Assembly: GCF_014641595.1 (NCBI RefSeq)
Contig: NZ_BMIA01000002.1
Span: forward strand, 1,364,001 to 1,428,000
Direction: 5' to 3'
DNA from: Dyadobacter endophyticus
GTDB taxonomy: Bacteria; Bacteroidota; Bacteroidia; Cytophagales; Spirosomataceae
DNA length: 64,000 nucleotides
Shown: positions 36,442-44,364 of the stretch, one piece after another
Numbering within the stretch: position 1 is the first letter of the stretch
How the letters are laid out: the number at the start of each line of letters is the position of its first letter
Program-made: the position numbers and the translations under genes
The notes under the pieces: generated by a model
The model's database searches: none
What the model was told of the DNA's origin: nothing
The model's input: the letters and a program-made list of their open reading frames with translations, nothing else

Positions 36442-37134
36442 ATGGAAACCTGGCTCATAAATAAGTCGATTGTCGTCATCGGAGGAACCACCGGCCCGGG
36501 CCTTTCCGCGGCACAAGCCTTTGTACGAAACGGCGCGAATGTGGTGGTAGTGGGACGCAACCCTGAAAGCTGTCTGATGGCAGAACTGAGCCTGGGAAGC
36601 AATGCGAGGGCCAAACAGGGTGACGCAACACACCAGCAAACGGCGCTGGACGCGATCCAGCTTTGTATAAGGGAATTCGGAAGCTTCGATGCATTATATC
36701 ACGCGCCGGAAGAACATGAGGAGCCTGCGACCGACGGCCCATTACATAACCTGAACCTCGAAACGTGGCGCAAAACGCTGGATCAGAACCTGACATCGCT
36801 CATGCTCTCCAACCAGGCCGCTGTAAGAACTTTCATGGGCATGAACAAGGGCGGATCAATCCTCAATCTTAGCCCTGAAAATTCGTCCACGGACAGCAAC
36901 CTTGCCAGCCACGCGCGTGCGACTTCGAAAGCAGCTGTGATCGGTTTCTCAAAATCCATTGCGGCGGCTTATGCAGGACATGATATCCGCATCAATGTGA
37001 TCTCAACGGACACCTCGGTACCCGCCGATCTGGATGGCGCCGCGGTGTATCTGATGTCGGATCATGCAAGATTCACCAACGGGCAATTGCTCGTCGTCGA
37101 CGGTGGCAGAAGTGTGCTGGAAGAGCAATACTGA
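36442..37134 (+). CDS. SDR-fold protein lacking the catalytic tyrosine
   Basis: The 230-residue protein keeps a Rossmann nucleotide-binding start (GGTTGPGLSAA, 14-24) and an SDR-like end (FTNGQLLVVDGG). Catalytic elements are altered. In the canonical YxxxK position the lysine is K163 but the tyrosine site is R159. The NNAG motif is replaced by YHAPE (86-90), and the substrate-loop segment after NVIS is shortened. It may be an inactive regulatory or binding homologue, or use other chemistry. It is followed by a kinase gene 105 bases downstream on the same strand. The true function is unknown. Confidence 0.75.
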   Translation: METWLINKSIVVIGGTTGPGLSAAQAFVRNGANVVVVGRNPESCLMAELSLGSNARAKQGDATHQQTALDAIQLCIREFGSFDALYHAPEEHEEPATDGPLHNLNLETWRKTLDQNLTSLMLSNQAAVRTFMGMNKGGSILNLSPENSSTDSNLASHARATSKAAVIGFSKSIAAAYAGHDIRINVISTDTSVPADLDGAAVYLMSDHARFTNGQLLVVDGGRSVLEEQY

Positions 37135-37239
37135 CGGCCGCCAACAACGGCTGCGCTGTGAAGAAATTGCTATGAACGCAGAGAGAATCGCTTTTTTTCT
37201 TTTATTCGCGTAAAATAGTTCACCAGACACCGTACTCCT

Positions 37240-38199
37240 ATGGCTACCGGACCGATTGTAACACTTACAATGAATCCCGCGCTCGACAAAAGCTCCAATG
37301 TATCGCGCATTGTTCCCGATAACAAACTGCGTTGCGAAACACCTAATTTTGAGGCGGGAGGCGGAGGTATTAACGTAGCCAAGGCCATTCACCGCCTCGG
37401 AGGCAACCCGATCGCGATTTTTACCGTCGGCGGCCCTACGGGCCAGCGGCTGCACAAGCTCGTAAAAAGCGAGGGCGTGGAAACAATGGTGATCGAAACC
37501 AAACAATGGACGCGCGAAAACTTTCACGTGCTCGAAACAAGCACGGGTTTCCAGTACCGCTTCGGAATGCCCGGCACCGAAATGATGCCGACCGAAGTGC
37601 GTGCAATCCTCGAAACCATGGAGGAGCTTGACCCTAAACCATCTTACATTATCGCCAGCGGCAGCCTTCCTCCGGGGGTGCCCTCCGATTTTTACGGACA
37701 AATCGCTAAAATAGCCCATAATCAGGGGGCACGGTTCATTGCCGATACTTCCGGCGACGCACTTCGGTATGCCACGGAGGCTGGCGTATATCTGTTAAAG
37801 CCAAACATCATCGAGCTCAGCGAGCTGGTGGGAGTCGATAAGCTGGAAATGGACGAGGTCGACGACGCGGCGCGTGCACTCATCATACGTGGGCAATGCG
37901 AGATCGTAATCGTGTCTATGGGCGCAATGGGCGCGATGCTCGTCACTGAAGACCAGGTAGAGCACATCCCAGCCCCGCCGGTTCAACCCAAAAGCACGGT
38001 AGGCGCCGGTGACAGTATGCTGGCAGGCATTGTATGGACATTGTCGCAAGGCAAATCCTACCGCGAAGCCGTACGAATGGGGGTTGCATGCGGTACCGCC
38101 GCCACTATGAACTCTGGCAGCGAGCTGTTTAGAATGCAAGATGTAAACCGCCTCCTCGACTGGCTGAACCGCTACGGAAAACGATACTCGGCCAGCTAA
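37240..38199 (+). CDS. PfkB-family hexose-phosphate kinase (1-phosphofructokinase/Pfk-2-like)
   Basis: The 319-residue ribokinase-fold enzyme starts with TLTMNPALDKS, has the substrate loop FEAGGGGINVAKAIHRLGG (about 33-51) and the catalytic GAGD in VGAGDSMLAG (about 257). This matches the tagatose-6-phosphate / 1-phosphofructokinase / E. coli Pfk-2 group, which phosphorylates fructose-6-phosphate or fructose-1-phosphate with ATP. No PTS or fructose-uptake gene is nearby, so Pfk-2-like activity in glycolysis is more likely than a fructose pathway, but the two cannot be separated by sequence alone. Confidence 0.88.
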   Translation: MATGPIVTLTMNPALDKSSNVSRIVPDNKLRCETPNFEAGGGGINVAKAIHRLGGNPIAIFTVGGPTGQRLHKLVKSEGVETMVIETKQWTRENFHVLETSTGFQYRFGMPGTEMMPTEVRAILETMEELDPKPSYIIASGSLPPGVPSDFYGQIAKIAHNQGARFIADTSGDALRYATEAGVYLLKPNIIELSELVGVDKLEMDEVDDAARALIIRGQCEIVIVSMGAMGAMLVTEDQVEHIPAPPVQPKSTVGAGDSMLAGIVWTLSQGKSYREAVRMGVACGTAATMNSGSELFRMQDVNRLLDWLNRYGKRYSAS

Positions 38200-38272
38200 T
38201 CAAAACTATGTACGAACAAATAGTAAGAAATCGGAGCTACGGTCTTTTTTAAAAAAATTAAAAAGATTTGTC

Positions 38273-39334
38273 ATGTCCGAAACACATTCTCGCCGTCAGT
38301 TCGCCAAGATTACCGCAGCAACTGCCGCCGCCCTTACTTTCAAGCCATTCTATATCCTTCACGCCAAGCCCAAAGTGGATGGCGAGGTAATTGGCCATGG
38401 TAGCCACCGCTATAAGGTACACCAGGGCTGGGGCAACCTCGATGCGTCACAGTTCCCGGTCAACAACTGTCATGAAATGGTGCAGGACAGTAAAGGCAGG
38501 CTGATTATGGTCGGAGATGAAGTCAAAAACAATATCCTGATCTACGATCGGTCGGGCAAGCTGCTCGAAAGCTGGGGACACGAATTTCCGGGAGGGCATG
38601 GTCTGACATTGTGGAATGCCAACGGAGAGGAATTTCTGTTCATCAGCGATCCGAATATCGGCAAAGTCTTCAAAACGGATTTGAAGGGAAAAATCCTGCT
38701 GACGATCGAACACCCCTCGAAAGTGGGGGCCTATAAAGAAGCCGACCCATTCAAACCCACCGAAACAGCCATCGGCCCCGACGGTACCATTTACATTGCC
38801 GACGGTTACGGCTCACAATGGATTTTGAGATACACACCCAAAGGCGAATTTATCGATAAGTTCGGTGGTTCGGGCGACGGCGACGCGCAATTCTCAACCG
38901 CTCACGGCATCGCGATCGATTACCGCGACAAAGCCAACCCGACGCTCATCGTCACCTCGCGCGCGCACAATGCATTCAAGAAATTTACATTGGACGGCAA
39001 ATACCTCAGCACCATATTCCTGCCCGGCGCATATGTTTGCCGGCCGGTTTTCAAGGACGACACGCTTTACGCCGGTGTTTGCTGGTCACGCCTGCGTTAT
39101 CTGAACCAAACGCCTAATTCAGGCTTCGTAACGATTATCGATAAATCCAACAAGGTGATATCAAACCCCGGCGGTACCAAACCAGAGTACAAAAACGGGG
39201 AACTGCAACTGATGTTACAGGAGAAACCGATATTCATGCATTGCCACGATGTTTGCGTCGATAATGACCACAATATTTATGTGTGCCAGTGGAATGCGAA
39301 GAAAACGTATCCGGTGAAACTGGAAAGAGTTTAA
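38273..39334 (+). CDS. Tat-exported beta-propeller (NHL-like) protein
   Basis: The 353-residue protein opens with a twin-arginine signal (SRRQFAKI, R7-R8, hydrophobic A/T-rich stretch to about residue 30), so it is folded before export to the periplasm. The rest consists of repeated four-stranded blades with motifs such as GHGLTLW, AIGPDGTIYIADGYG and STAHGIAIDY, typical of NHL or SMP-30-like six-bladed propellers. These can be lyases, esterases or binding proteins. Histidines near the blade centres (HCHDVC near residue 325) could bind metal. A specific function cannot be assigned. Confidence 0.8.
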   Translation: MSETHSRRQFAKITAATAAALTFKPFYILHAKPKVDGEVIGHGSHRYKVHQGWGNLDASQFPVNNCHEMVQDSKGRLIMVGDEVKNNILIYDRSGKLLESWGHEFPGGHGLTLWNANGEEFLFISDPNIGKVFKTDLKGKILLTIEHPSKVGAYKEADPFKPTETAIGPDGTIYIADGYGSQWILRYTPKGEFIDKFGGSGDGDAQFSTAHGIAIDYRDKANPTLIVTSRAHNAFKKFTLDGKYLSTIFLPGAYVCRPVFKDDTLYAGVCWSRLRYLNQTPNSGFVTIIDKSNKVISNPGGTKPEYKNGELQLMLQEKPIFMHCHDVCVDNDHNIYVCQWNAKKTYPVKLERV

Positions 39335-39362
39335 GCAATAGGGCCTTTGTCAAACAAGACAG

Positions 39363-39396
39363 CTGATCCGTTGGCAAATGCTAGCGGATCAGTTTT
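39363..39396 (+). terminator. Terminator overlapping the end of the convergent membrane-protein gene
   Basis: CTGATCCG pairs with CGGATCAG, followed by TTTT. The right arm encodes the last codons of the minus-strand gene ending at 39381. Confidence 0.65.
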
Positions 39397-40139
39397 ATGG
39401 TGATCCCGTTCACCACCATTGTCGACACGGTGAGAATGCCATAGGCGACTCCAATCGGCATTTGCGGCACCAGCCACGCCACACCCACCAGGAAAGCGAC
39501 GAATCCGTAACCCGCCAGCAACAGGCCGTATAATATCCTGATCGCCGCGTCGGAGCCCTGCTGCGAATGCGTGAAAACTGCCAATGTGGAGGTCATGATC
39601 GGAAATGGCGTCAATATCCCGCTCCAAGTCGGGCCGAGGTAATCAGCGGCTTGTGTGAGCGCTACCACGAAAAGCGTCGCTACCAGCATTCTTAGCGGAA
39701 TATCCCACGAAGGCTGTTTCTTGAAATCAGCCTTTGTTTTTGGTTTTGGAAAAAAATACAAGACGAGTGTCAGCACCACCATATTGAGTCCAACCCCTGC
39801 CGCAAGGGAAATATCTCGTCCCAAAGAGAGTAATGCAACCACAAAAAATGCCCCGTAACTAAGCAGCACCGTCGGCAACCAGCGCATTCTTGACGAAAGC
39901 GTCGCATACACCAATGCAAAAAGCATTGTTCCAACAGACCCCAGCAATGCGGAAGTGATCGTCGACGCCGCGAATGCAGCGCCGTGTTCCAATGCGATAA
40001 AGAAAGAGATCGGCCCGGCCACCCACGGAAACCCGCCGATCCACCCGCCAAGCCCCTCACCCCATTTACGAACAGCCATCGTTACCCCGGCAATAAGCGG
40101 GGGCATGAGCATAATTTTGGTTAAAAGCAGGTCGGACAA
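39381..40139 (-). CDS. Eight-helix-type integral membrane protein with internal duplication
   Basis: The 252-residue protein is almost entirely hydrophobic, with about eight membrane segments. The halves resemble each other: GGWIGGFPWVAGPISFFIALEHG in the first half and GPTWSGILTPFPIMTSTLAVFTHSQQG in the second. This G-x2-x-G-x3-P-x8-F-x5-G pattern marks an uncharacterised bacterial family related to small two-repeat transporters. The start is uncertain: TTG 40139 gives the family-like N-terminus, while ATG 40112 would remove nine residues. Function is unknown; transport of a small solute is only a guess from the fold. Confidence 0.72.
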   Translation of the reverse strand: MSDLLLTKIMLMPPLIAGVTMAVRKWGEGLGGWIGGFPWVAGPISFFIALEHGAAFAASTITSALLGSVGTMLFALVYATLSSRMRWLPTVLLSYGAFFVVALLSLGRDISLAAGVGLNMVVLTLVLYFFPKPKTKADFKKQPSWDIPLRMLVATLFVVALTQAADYLGPTWSGILTPFPIMTSTLAVFTHSQQGSDAAIRILYGLLLAGYGFVAFLVGVAWLVPQMPIGVAYGILTVSTMVVNGITIKLIR

Positions 40140-40164
40140 TGATTTGATGCGGCAAAATGAAGGA

Positions 40165-40172
40165 CAAATTTA
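40165..40172 (-). promoter_or_regulatory. Promoter -7 box for the membrane-protein gene
   Basis: TAAATTTG on the minus strand matches TAnnTTTG, about 25 bases before the start codon. It is back-to-back with the TonB-receptor promoter. Confidence 0.45.
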
Positions 40173-40223
40173 CATTTAAGAGCCTAATCCATTGAAAATT
40201 TGAGAAAATACTTCCCGATTTTA

Positions 40224-40267
40224 ATTGCAACACAGTTGCAATCATCTTATTTTTGCAACGTTGTAAC
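40224..40267 (+). promoter_or_regulatory. TonB-receptor promoter with Zur-like operator
   Basis: ATTGCAAC-ACA-GTTGCAAT (40224-40242) is a perfect 8-base inverted repeat placed over the -33 region. TATTTTTG (40248-40255) is the -7 box and a second, imperfect TTGCAAC-GTTGTAA copy (40253-40266) covers the expected start site. The same palindrome occurs before the Zur-like gene. Binding there would block transcription. Confidence 0.65.
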
Positions 40268-40300
40268 AAAAAGAATGTAACCCGCTTCGAACCGTCACCA

Positions 40301-42631
40301 ATGTCTTTCACCAAAAACTTTATCCTTACCTCCCTGCTGGCCTTGCTTTCGGTCATGGCCATTGCGCAGAAGCCGGCATGCGAGTGCTTTGTGAAAGGCG
40401 TGGTGAAGGACAGGCACACCGGCCAGCCCATTGTGGGTGCCACCGTGCTGATCGTCGGGCAAAGCAATGGTGTTTTCACGGACGAGAATGGCCGTTATGA
40501 ACTAAGGAACCTGTGTCCCGGAAATTATACGCTCGAATGCCGCATTATAGGTTACAGTCCATTTCAGCAAAAAGTCGACCTGACGGCCGGACATGAGGAG
40601 AACTTTAACCTGCTCGAACAGGAAATGCATTTGCACGATGTGGAAATCACGGCGCACCGCACCGATGCACCTTCCTCGCAGCCATTAACCACTATTTCGG
40701 GTGCCGATCTGGACAAAACACGGGGGCAGACGTTGGGCGAGAGCCTGAAAGGCGTTGCTGGTATTACCACTTTGCAAACCGGCTCTTCCATTGCCAAACC
40801 GGTCATCCACGGCCTGCACAGCAACCGCGTGCTCATTATGAACAACGGCATTCGCCAGGAAGGCCAGCAATGGGGCTCGGAGCACGCACCGGAAATCGAC
40901 CCTTTTATTGCAACCAGAATATCGGTCGTGAAGGGTGCCGCCGGTGTTCGTTATGGCTCCGATGCGATTGGCGGCGTCATTTTAGTAGAGCCGGAAGAGC
41001 TGCCTGTCGACAAACCCATTACCGGCGAACTGAATGCGGTGGGCTTTTCCAACGGCCGGCAAGGCGTATTATCAGGTACTGTGCAAGGCGGGCTGAACTT
41101 TGTAAAAGGCTTTGGCTGGCGCGCACAGGGGACGATCAAACGGGGGGGGAATATCCGCACACCCAATTATTTCCTGGATAACACGGGGATCAGTGAAAAC
41201 AACTTTTCGCTGGCGGCAGGTTACCGCAATAAGGGCCTGGGCATCGATGTGTTTTACAGCCGTTTTGATACGCAGATCGGCATTTTCTCCGGCTCGCACA
41301 TCGGCAGCGTCACTGATTTGCTGAACGTTATCAATAATGGTGAGCCGTTCGTCAAATCCGGGTTCAGCTATGCTATTAACCGGCCCAACCAGAATGCGAC
41401 CCACGAACTGCTTAAAGCCGAAACACATTACCATTTCAAGGATGGCAACCGGCTGCAATGGACAATCGCGCGGCAGTACAACAACCGTAACGAGTTCGAC
41501 CTGCATCGCCCGCGCAACGATAGTATAGCGGCGCTCAACCATCCTGAGCTGACTTTCAAACTCACTTCATTGACAAACGACGTGGTTTGGGACCACAAAC
41601 CTGTTGCCGGGAAAATCAGCGGGCAAGTTGGTGTAAGTACATTATACCAATACAACCTCATGAGCGGGCGCCCGCTGATCCCCAACTTCAACCTGTTCAA
41701 TGTGGGCTTGTTCTGGATCGAGCGGTATGTAACCAGCAAATGGGAGCTCGAAGCCGGTCTGCGGTATGACTATCGAATGCTGAAAACCTACCGGATCGTG
41801 AACCGCGAGAAGATCGCTGACCATTTCGATTTCGGCAATTTTTCGGGGACGGCGGGCGCTACCCGTAATTTTTCCGAACGCTTTTCCGCGCGTATGAACG
41901 TGGGTACAGCCTGGCGCGCGCCTAATGTGAGCGAGCTGTTCAGCGACGGCGTACACCACGGCGCGGCCGCGTACGAGAAAGGCGATGCTACTTTACAACC
42001 CGAAAAAGCCCTCAATTCCATTGCCAGCGTGAAATACGCCGCACCTAAATGGAGCTTGGAAGTAGGAGGTTATTACAATTACATTTTTGATTTTATATAC
42101 TTAAAGCCGCAGCCGGAGCCTATTCTGACGATCCGTGGAGCATTTCCGTATTTCAAATACACCCAAACCGACGCTTCTTTCAAAGGCATCGACGTGTCGG
42201 GAAGCTGGGAGTTTGTGAAGCGCACCACCATTTCGAGCAAGCTCACCTACCTGCGCGTGTACGACGAGCGTAACGACGGTTACCTGGTCATGATCGCGCC
42301 GAACCGGCTGGACAATCAGCTGAAATACCAGCTCGCCGACCGCGGCAAATGGAAGGACGGCTTCATTTCAGTCGGGAACCTGCTGGTAGCCGAGCAGAAA
42401 CGTGTTCCTCCAAACAGCGACTTCCTGCCTCCGCCGAAGGCCTATTCCCTTTGGAGCCTGCAAGCCGGCGCGACCCTGAAAGTTTCGGAAAAACAGCAGC
42501 TGGAAATCGGTATCAATGTGCAGAACCTGTTCAATACCGTTTACAGGGATTACCTGAACCGCTTCCGCTATTACGCCGACGATATGGGCCGTAATGCGTC
42601 GCTCCGCCTGAAATGGAAGTTCGGCACTTAA
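40301..42631 (+). CDS. TonB-dependent outer-membrane receptor, ZnuD-like
   Basis: From ATG 40301 the protein has 776 residues: a signal peptide ending near AIAQ, a carboxypeptidase-regulatory-like domain (about 30-110, VKDRHTGQPIVGATV), a plug domain and a 22-strand barrel ending in an aromatic-rich LRLKWKFGT. The plug contains KPVIHGLHSNRVLIMNNGIRQ and a QQWGSEHAPEIDPF segment, characteristic of ZnuD-type receptors for zinc or zinc-bearing ligands. An operator-like palindrome covers the promoter, and a Zur-like repressor gene is close by. Zinc (or another divalent metal) uptake is therefore the best prediction. The in-frame TTG at 40253 lies upstream of the transcription start and is rejected. 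Confidence 0.88.
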   Translation: MSFTKNFILTSLLALLSVMAIAQKPACECFVKGVVKDRHTGQPIVGATVLIVGQSNGVFTDENGRYELRNLCPGNYTLECRIIGYSPFQQKVDLTAGHEENFNLLEQEMHLHDVEITAHRTDAPSSQPLTTISGADLDKTRGQTLGESLKGVAGITTLQTGSSIAKPVIHGLHSNRVLIMNNGIRQEGQQWGSEHAPEIDPFIATRISVVKGAAGVRYGSDAIGGVILVEPEELPVDKPITGELNAVGFSNGRQGVLSGTVQGGLNFVKGFGWRAQGTIKRGGNIRTPNYFLDNTGISENNFSLAAGYRNKGLGIDVFYSRFDTQIGIFSGSHIGSVTDLLNVINNGEPFVKSGFSYAINRPNQNATHELLKAETHYHFKDGNRLQWTIARQYNNRNEFDLHRPRNDSIAALNHPELTFKLTSLTNDVVWDHKPVAGKISGQVGVSTLYQYNLMSGRPLIPNFNLFNVGLFWIERYVTSKWELEAGLRYDYRMLKTYRIVNREKIADHFDFGNFSGTAGATRNFSERFSARMNVGTAWRAPNVSELFSDGVHHGAAAYEKGDATLQPEKALNSIASVKYAAPKWSLEVGGYYNYIFDFIYLKPQPEPILTIRGAFPYFKYTQTDASFKGIDVSGSWEFVKRTTISSKLTYLRVYDERNDGYLVMIAPNRLDNQLKYQLADRGKWKDGFISVGNLLVAEQKRVPPNSDFLPPPKAYSLWSLQAGATLKVSEKQQLEIGINVQNLFNTVYRDYLNRFRYYADDMGRNASLRLKWKFGT

Positions 42632-42682
42632 CGAAGCCCGGCCCAAAAATGAATTTTAATACAATATTTAAACCTATTACGT

Positions 42683-43237
42683 ATGAAAATGAACCGTAAG
42701 TTGACCTGGATGCTGCTCGCCGGTATGACAATGGCCTTTGTACAATGCAAAGATTCAGGCGATGATGTAGAGCCGGACGACGAGAATGAGCTGATCACTT
42801 CCGTCACATTGAAATTCACCGAGCAAGGCACTTCCAACGTCAGTACTTTTTCCTACAAGGACCCTGACGGCGATGGCGGTAACGCACCTACCAAATTCGA
42901 TACCATTTCGTTAAAACCGAATACGACTTACACGTTGGCTATCGAACTGCTTGACGAAAGCAAATCACCGGTTGACGATATTACCAAGGAAGTGGAAGAA
43001 GAGTCCTTCGAGCACCTTTTTGTGTACACACCCACTCCGGCCGCGCTGCTGACTTATACTTACGGCGATAAGGACAAAAACAACTATCCTATCGGTCTCA
43101 CAGGCTCTGCAAAAACCGGTGCAGCCGGCGATGGAAAGCTGAAAGTGCAGCTACGCCACCAGCCAGGTGCGAAAAACGGCACTCCGACGCCAGGCAGCGA
43201 CGATGTAAATCTGGATTTTATATTGAAGGTGAAGTAA
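42683..43237 (+). CDS. Outer-membrane lipoprotein linked to the TonB receptor
   Basis: The 184-residue protein has a hydrophobic signal ending in a lipid-attachment cysteine (AFVQC, C22) followed by an acidic stretch (KDSGDDVEPDDE), the Bacteroidota signal for surface lipoproteins. The body is beta-rich and contains an AGAKNG and HQPGAKNGTP segment. It starts 52 bases after the receptor gene with no terminator between, so it is probably in the same operon. A role as a surface partner or metal-binding accessory of the receptor is likely but not proven. I know no functional name for this family. Confidence 0.75.
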   Translation: MKMNRKLTWMLLAGMTMAFVQCKDSGDDVEPDDENELITSVTLKFTEQGTSNVSTFSYKDPDGDGGNAPTKFDTISLKPNTTYTLAIELLDESKSPVDDITKEVEEESFEHLFVYTPTPAALLTYTYGDKDKNNYPIGLTGSAKTGAAGDGKLKVQLRHQPGAKNGTPTPGSDDVNLDFILKVK

Positions 43238-43267
43238 AACGAAGAGCGTTGTATCAAATATGATCAG

Positions 43268-43340
43268 GTTGTCACCCTGAACGCAGTCGAAGGGTAAATG
43301 CATGATGCAAATGCCCTTCGACTGCGCTCAGGGTGACAAC
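43268..43340. repeat. Palindromic intergenic repeat, copy B
   Basis: GTTGTCACCCTGAACGCAGTCGAAGGG and its near-complement form a long hairpin around TAAATGCATGATGCAAAT, almost the same loop as copy A. It lies between the 3' ends of the lipoprotein and Zur-like genes. Confidence 0.87.
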
Positions 43341-43364
43341 GAAGTTCGATTTTGCTCTTTTTGT

Positions 43365-43775
43365 TTAATTGCATTTGGGACAAACGCCCTGTATCAGCAG
43401 ATTGAAATGCTCGGGGAAGTAACCCTCCGGCAGTTGTACGGCCGGAATGTGTAAGTTTTCGAGGCAATTGGTTTCACCACACGCACTGCATTTGAAATGG
43501 ATGTGGTCGTGCTGGTGCTTTTCTTCCGAACAGCTGTGCGAGCATAATGCGTAACGCAGTCCCTCGTCGTCCAGAACCTTGTGTATAATGCCTTTTTCGA
43601 GGAACGTTTTGAGTGTTCTGTATATCGTAACACGGTCGTAATTCTCTCCTAACGCTCCTTCCAGATCACCGTGCGATAATGCGTTCTTCCGATTGATAAA
43701 TGTTGAAAGCACATCTTCCCGGCACGTGGTCGTCCGCAGGTGGTGTACTTTCAGCGTATCTCTTAACTGGTCCAT
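43365..43775 (-). CDS. Fur-family metalloregulator, Zur-like
   Basis: The 136-residue protein starts at ATG 43775; a longer frame opening with TTG at 43910 would run into the operator and is rejected. It has a winged helix (LSHGDLEGAL, YDRVTIYRTLKTFLEKG) and a metal-binding half with HDHIHFKCSACGETNCL and a C-terminal VCPKC, giving two CxxC pairs for structural zinc. The CSxCGxTxCL pattern resembles Zur more than Fur. It is divergent from the MerC-like gene and shares with it a palindrome that also controls the TonB receptor, so it is probably autoregulated and the repressor of the whole unit. Confidence 0.85.
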   Translation of the reverse strand: MDQLRDTLKVHHLRTTTCREDVLSTFINRKNALSHGDLEGALGENYDRVTIYRTLKTFLEKGIIHKVLDDEGLRYALCSHSCSEEKHQHDHIHFKCSACGETNCLENLHIPAVQLPEGYFPEHFNLLIQGVCPKCN

Positions 43776-43895
43776 TGTTTCCAACAGTTTGATAAATTCC
43801 TCCCTTCTAAAACCCTTCGCATCAAAGTTAAGTTCTAACCAGTTCAAATTCCAAGGATTCTGATTACACTTTCCTTGACCGGATACGTAGACTCG

Positions 43896-43950
43896 AAAAA
43901 TATTCTGCAACCCCGTTGCAAGTTCGGACCAAGGGTGTTATTTTTGCAAC
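43896..43950. promoter_or_regulatory. Divergent promoter with Zur-like palindrome
   Basis: CTGCAAC-CCC-GTTGCAA (43905-43921) is a palindrome with the same half-sites as at 40224. TATTTTTC on the minus strand (43896-43903) can serve the regulator, and TATTTTTG (43939-43946) followed by CAAC serves the MerC-like gene, identical to the receptor -7 region. Confidence 0.62.
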
Positions 43951-43968
43951 ATCATTGTATGTAGGAAA

Positions 43969-44364
43969 ATGAAAGCAGTACACTCACATGGCAGGGCCGA
44001 CTACATTGGGATCTTAGGATCTGTGTTGTGCATTATCCATTGTATACTGGTTCCTGCATTGGCGTTCGGCTCGTCGGTGGCTACGCATAACCATTCGCAT
44101 ATCGGCTTTATTTCCCTCGATTATTTCTTTATCCTCATCAACGGCATCGCGGTTTACTACGCCACGCGCGATCACCGCTCGCTAGGCATTCGCATCCTGC
44201 TCTGGAGCGCATTGGCGATTTTCTCCGTTTCATTGATTTTCGAAGGCCGGCATCAGGCTTTCTCCTGGCTGGGTTACGCAGGTTCCGGATTATTGATCGC
44301 GGGTCACCTGATTAACCTCTACATTTGTCAGATTGCACCGCGGTTGAAGTTCAAAACCCGCTGA
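43969..44364 (+). CDS. MerC-domain inner-membrane protein
   Basis: The 131-residue protein has four hydrophobic segments and the MerC signature LCIIHCILVPAL with C21, H24 and C25 in the first helix. Histidines cluster at the N-terminus (VHSHGRAD) and after helix 1 (THNHSH). MerC proteins carry mercuric or other soft divalent metals across the inner membrane. The divergent Zur-like gene and shared palindrome suggest it takes part in zinc homeostasis here, rather than mercury resistance; no merA, merP or merR is seen nearby. The metal is an inference. Confidence 0.83.
   Translation: MKAVHSHGRADYIGILGSVLCIIHCILVPALAFGSSVATHNHSHIGFISLDYFFILINGIAVYYATRDHRSLGIRILLWSALAIFSVSLIFEGRHQAFSWLGYAGSGLLIAGHLINLYICQIAPRLKFKTR

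Noticed and set aside
43776..43910. A TTG-started N-terminal extension of the Zur-like regulator
   Set aside because: The extra 45 residues are not family-like and the frame would overlap the promoter palindrome; ATG 43775 gives standard length.
43969..44364. A mercury-resistance operon based on the MerC-like gene
   Set aside because: There is no merA, merP, merT or MerR-type regulator; the neighbours and palindrome point to a Fur-family metal regulon.
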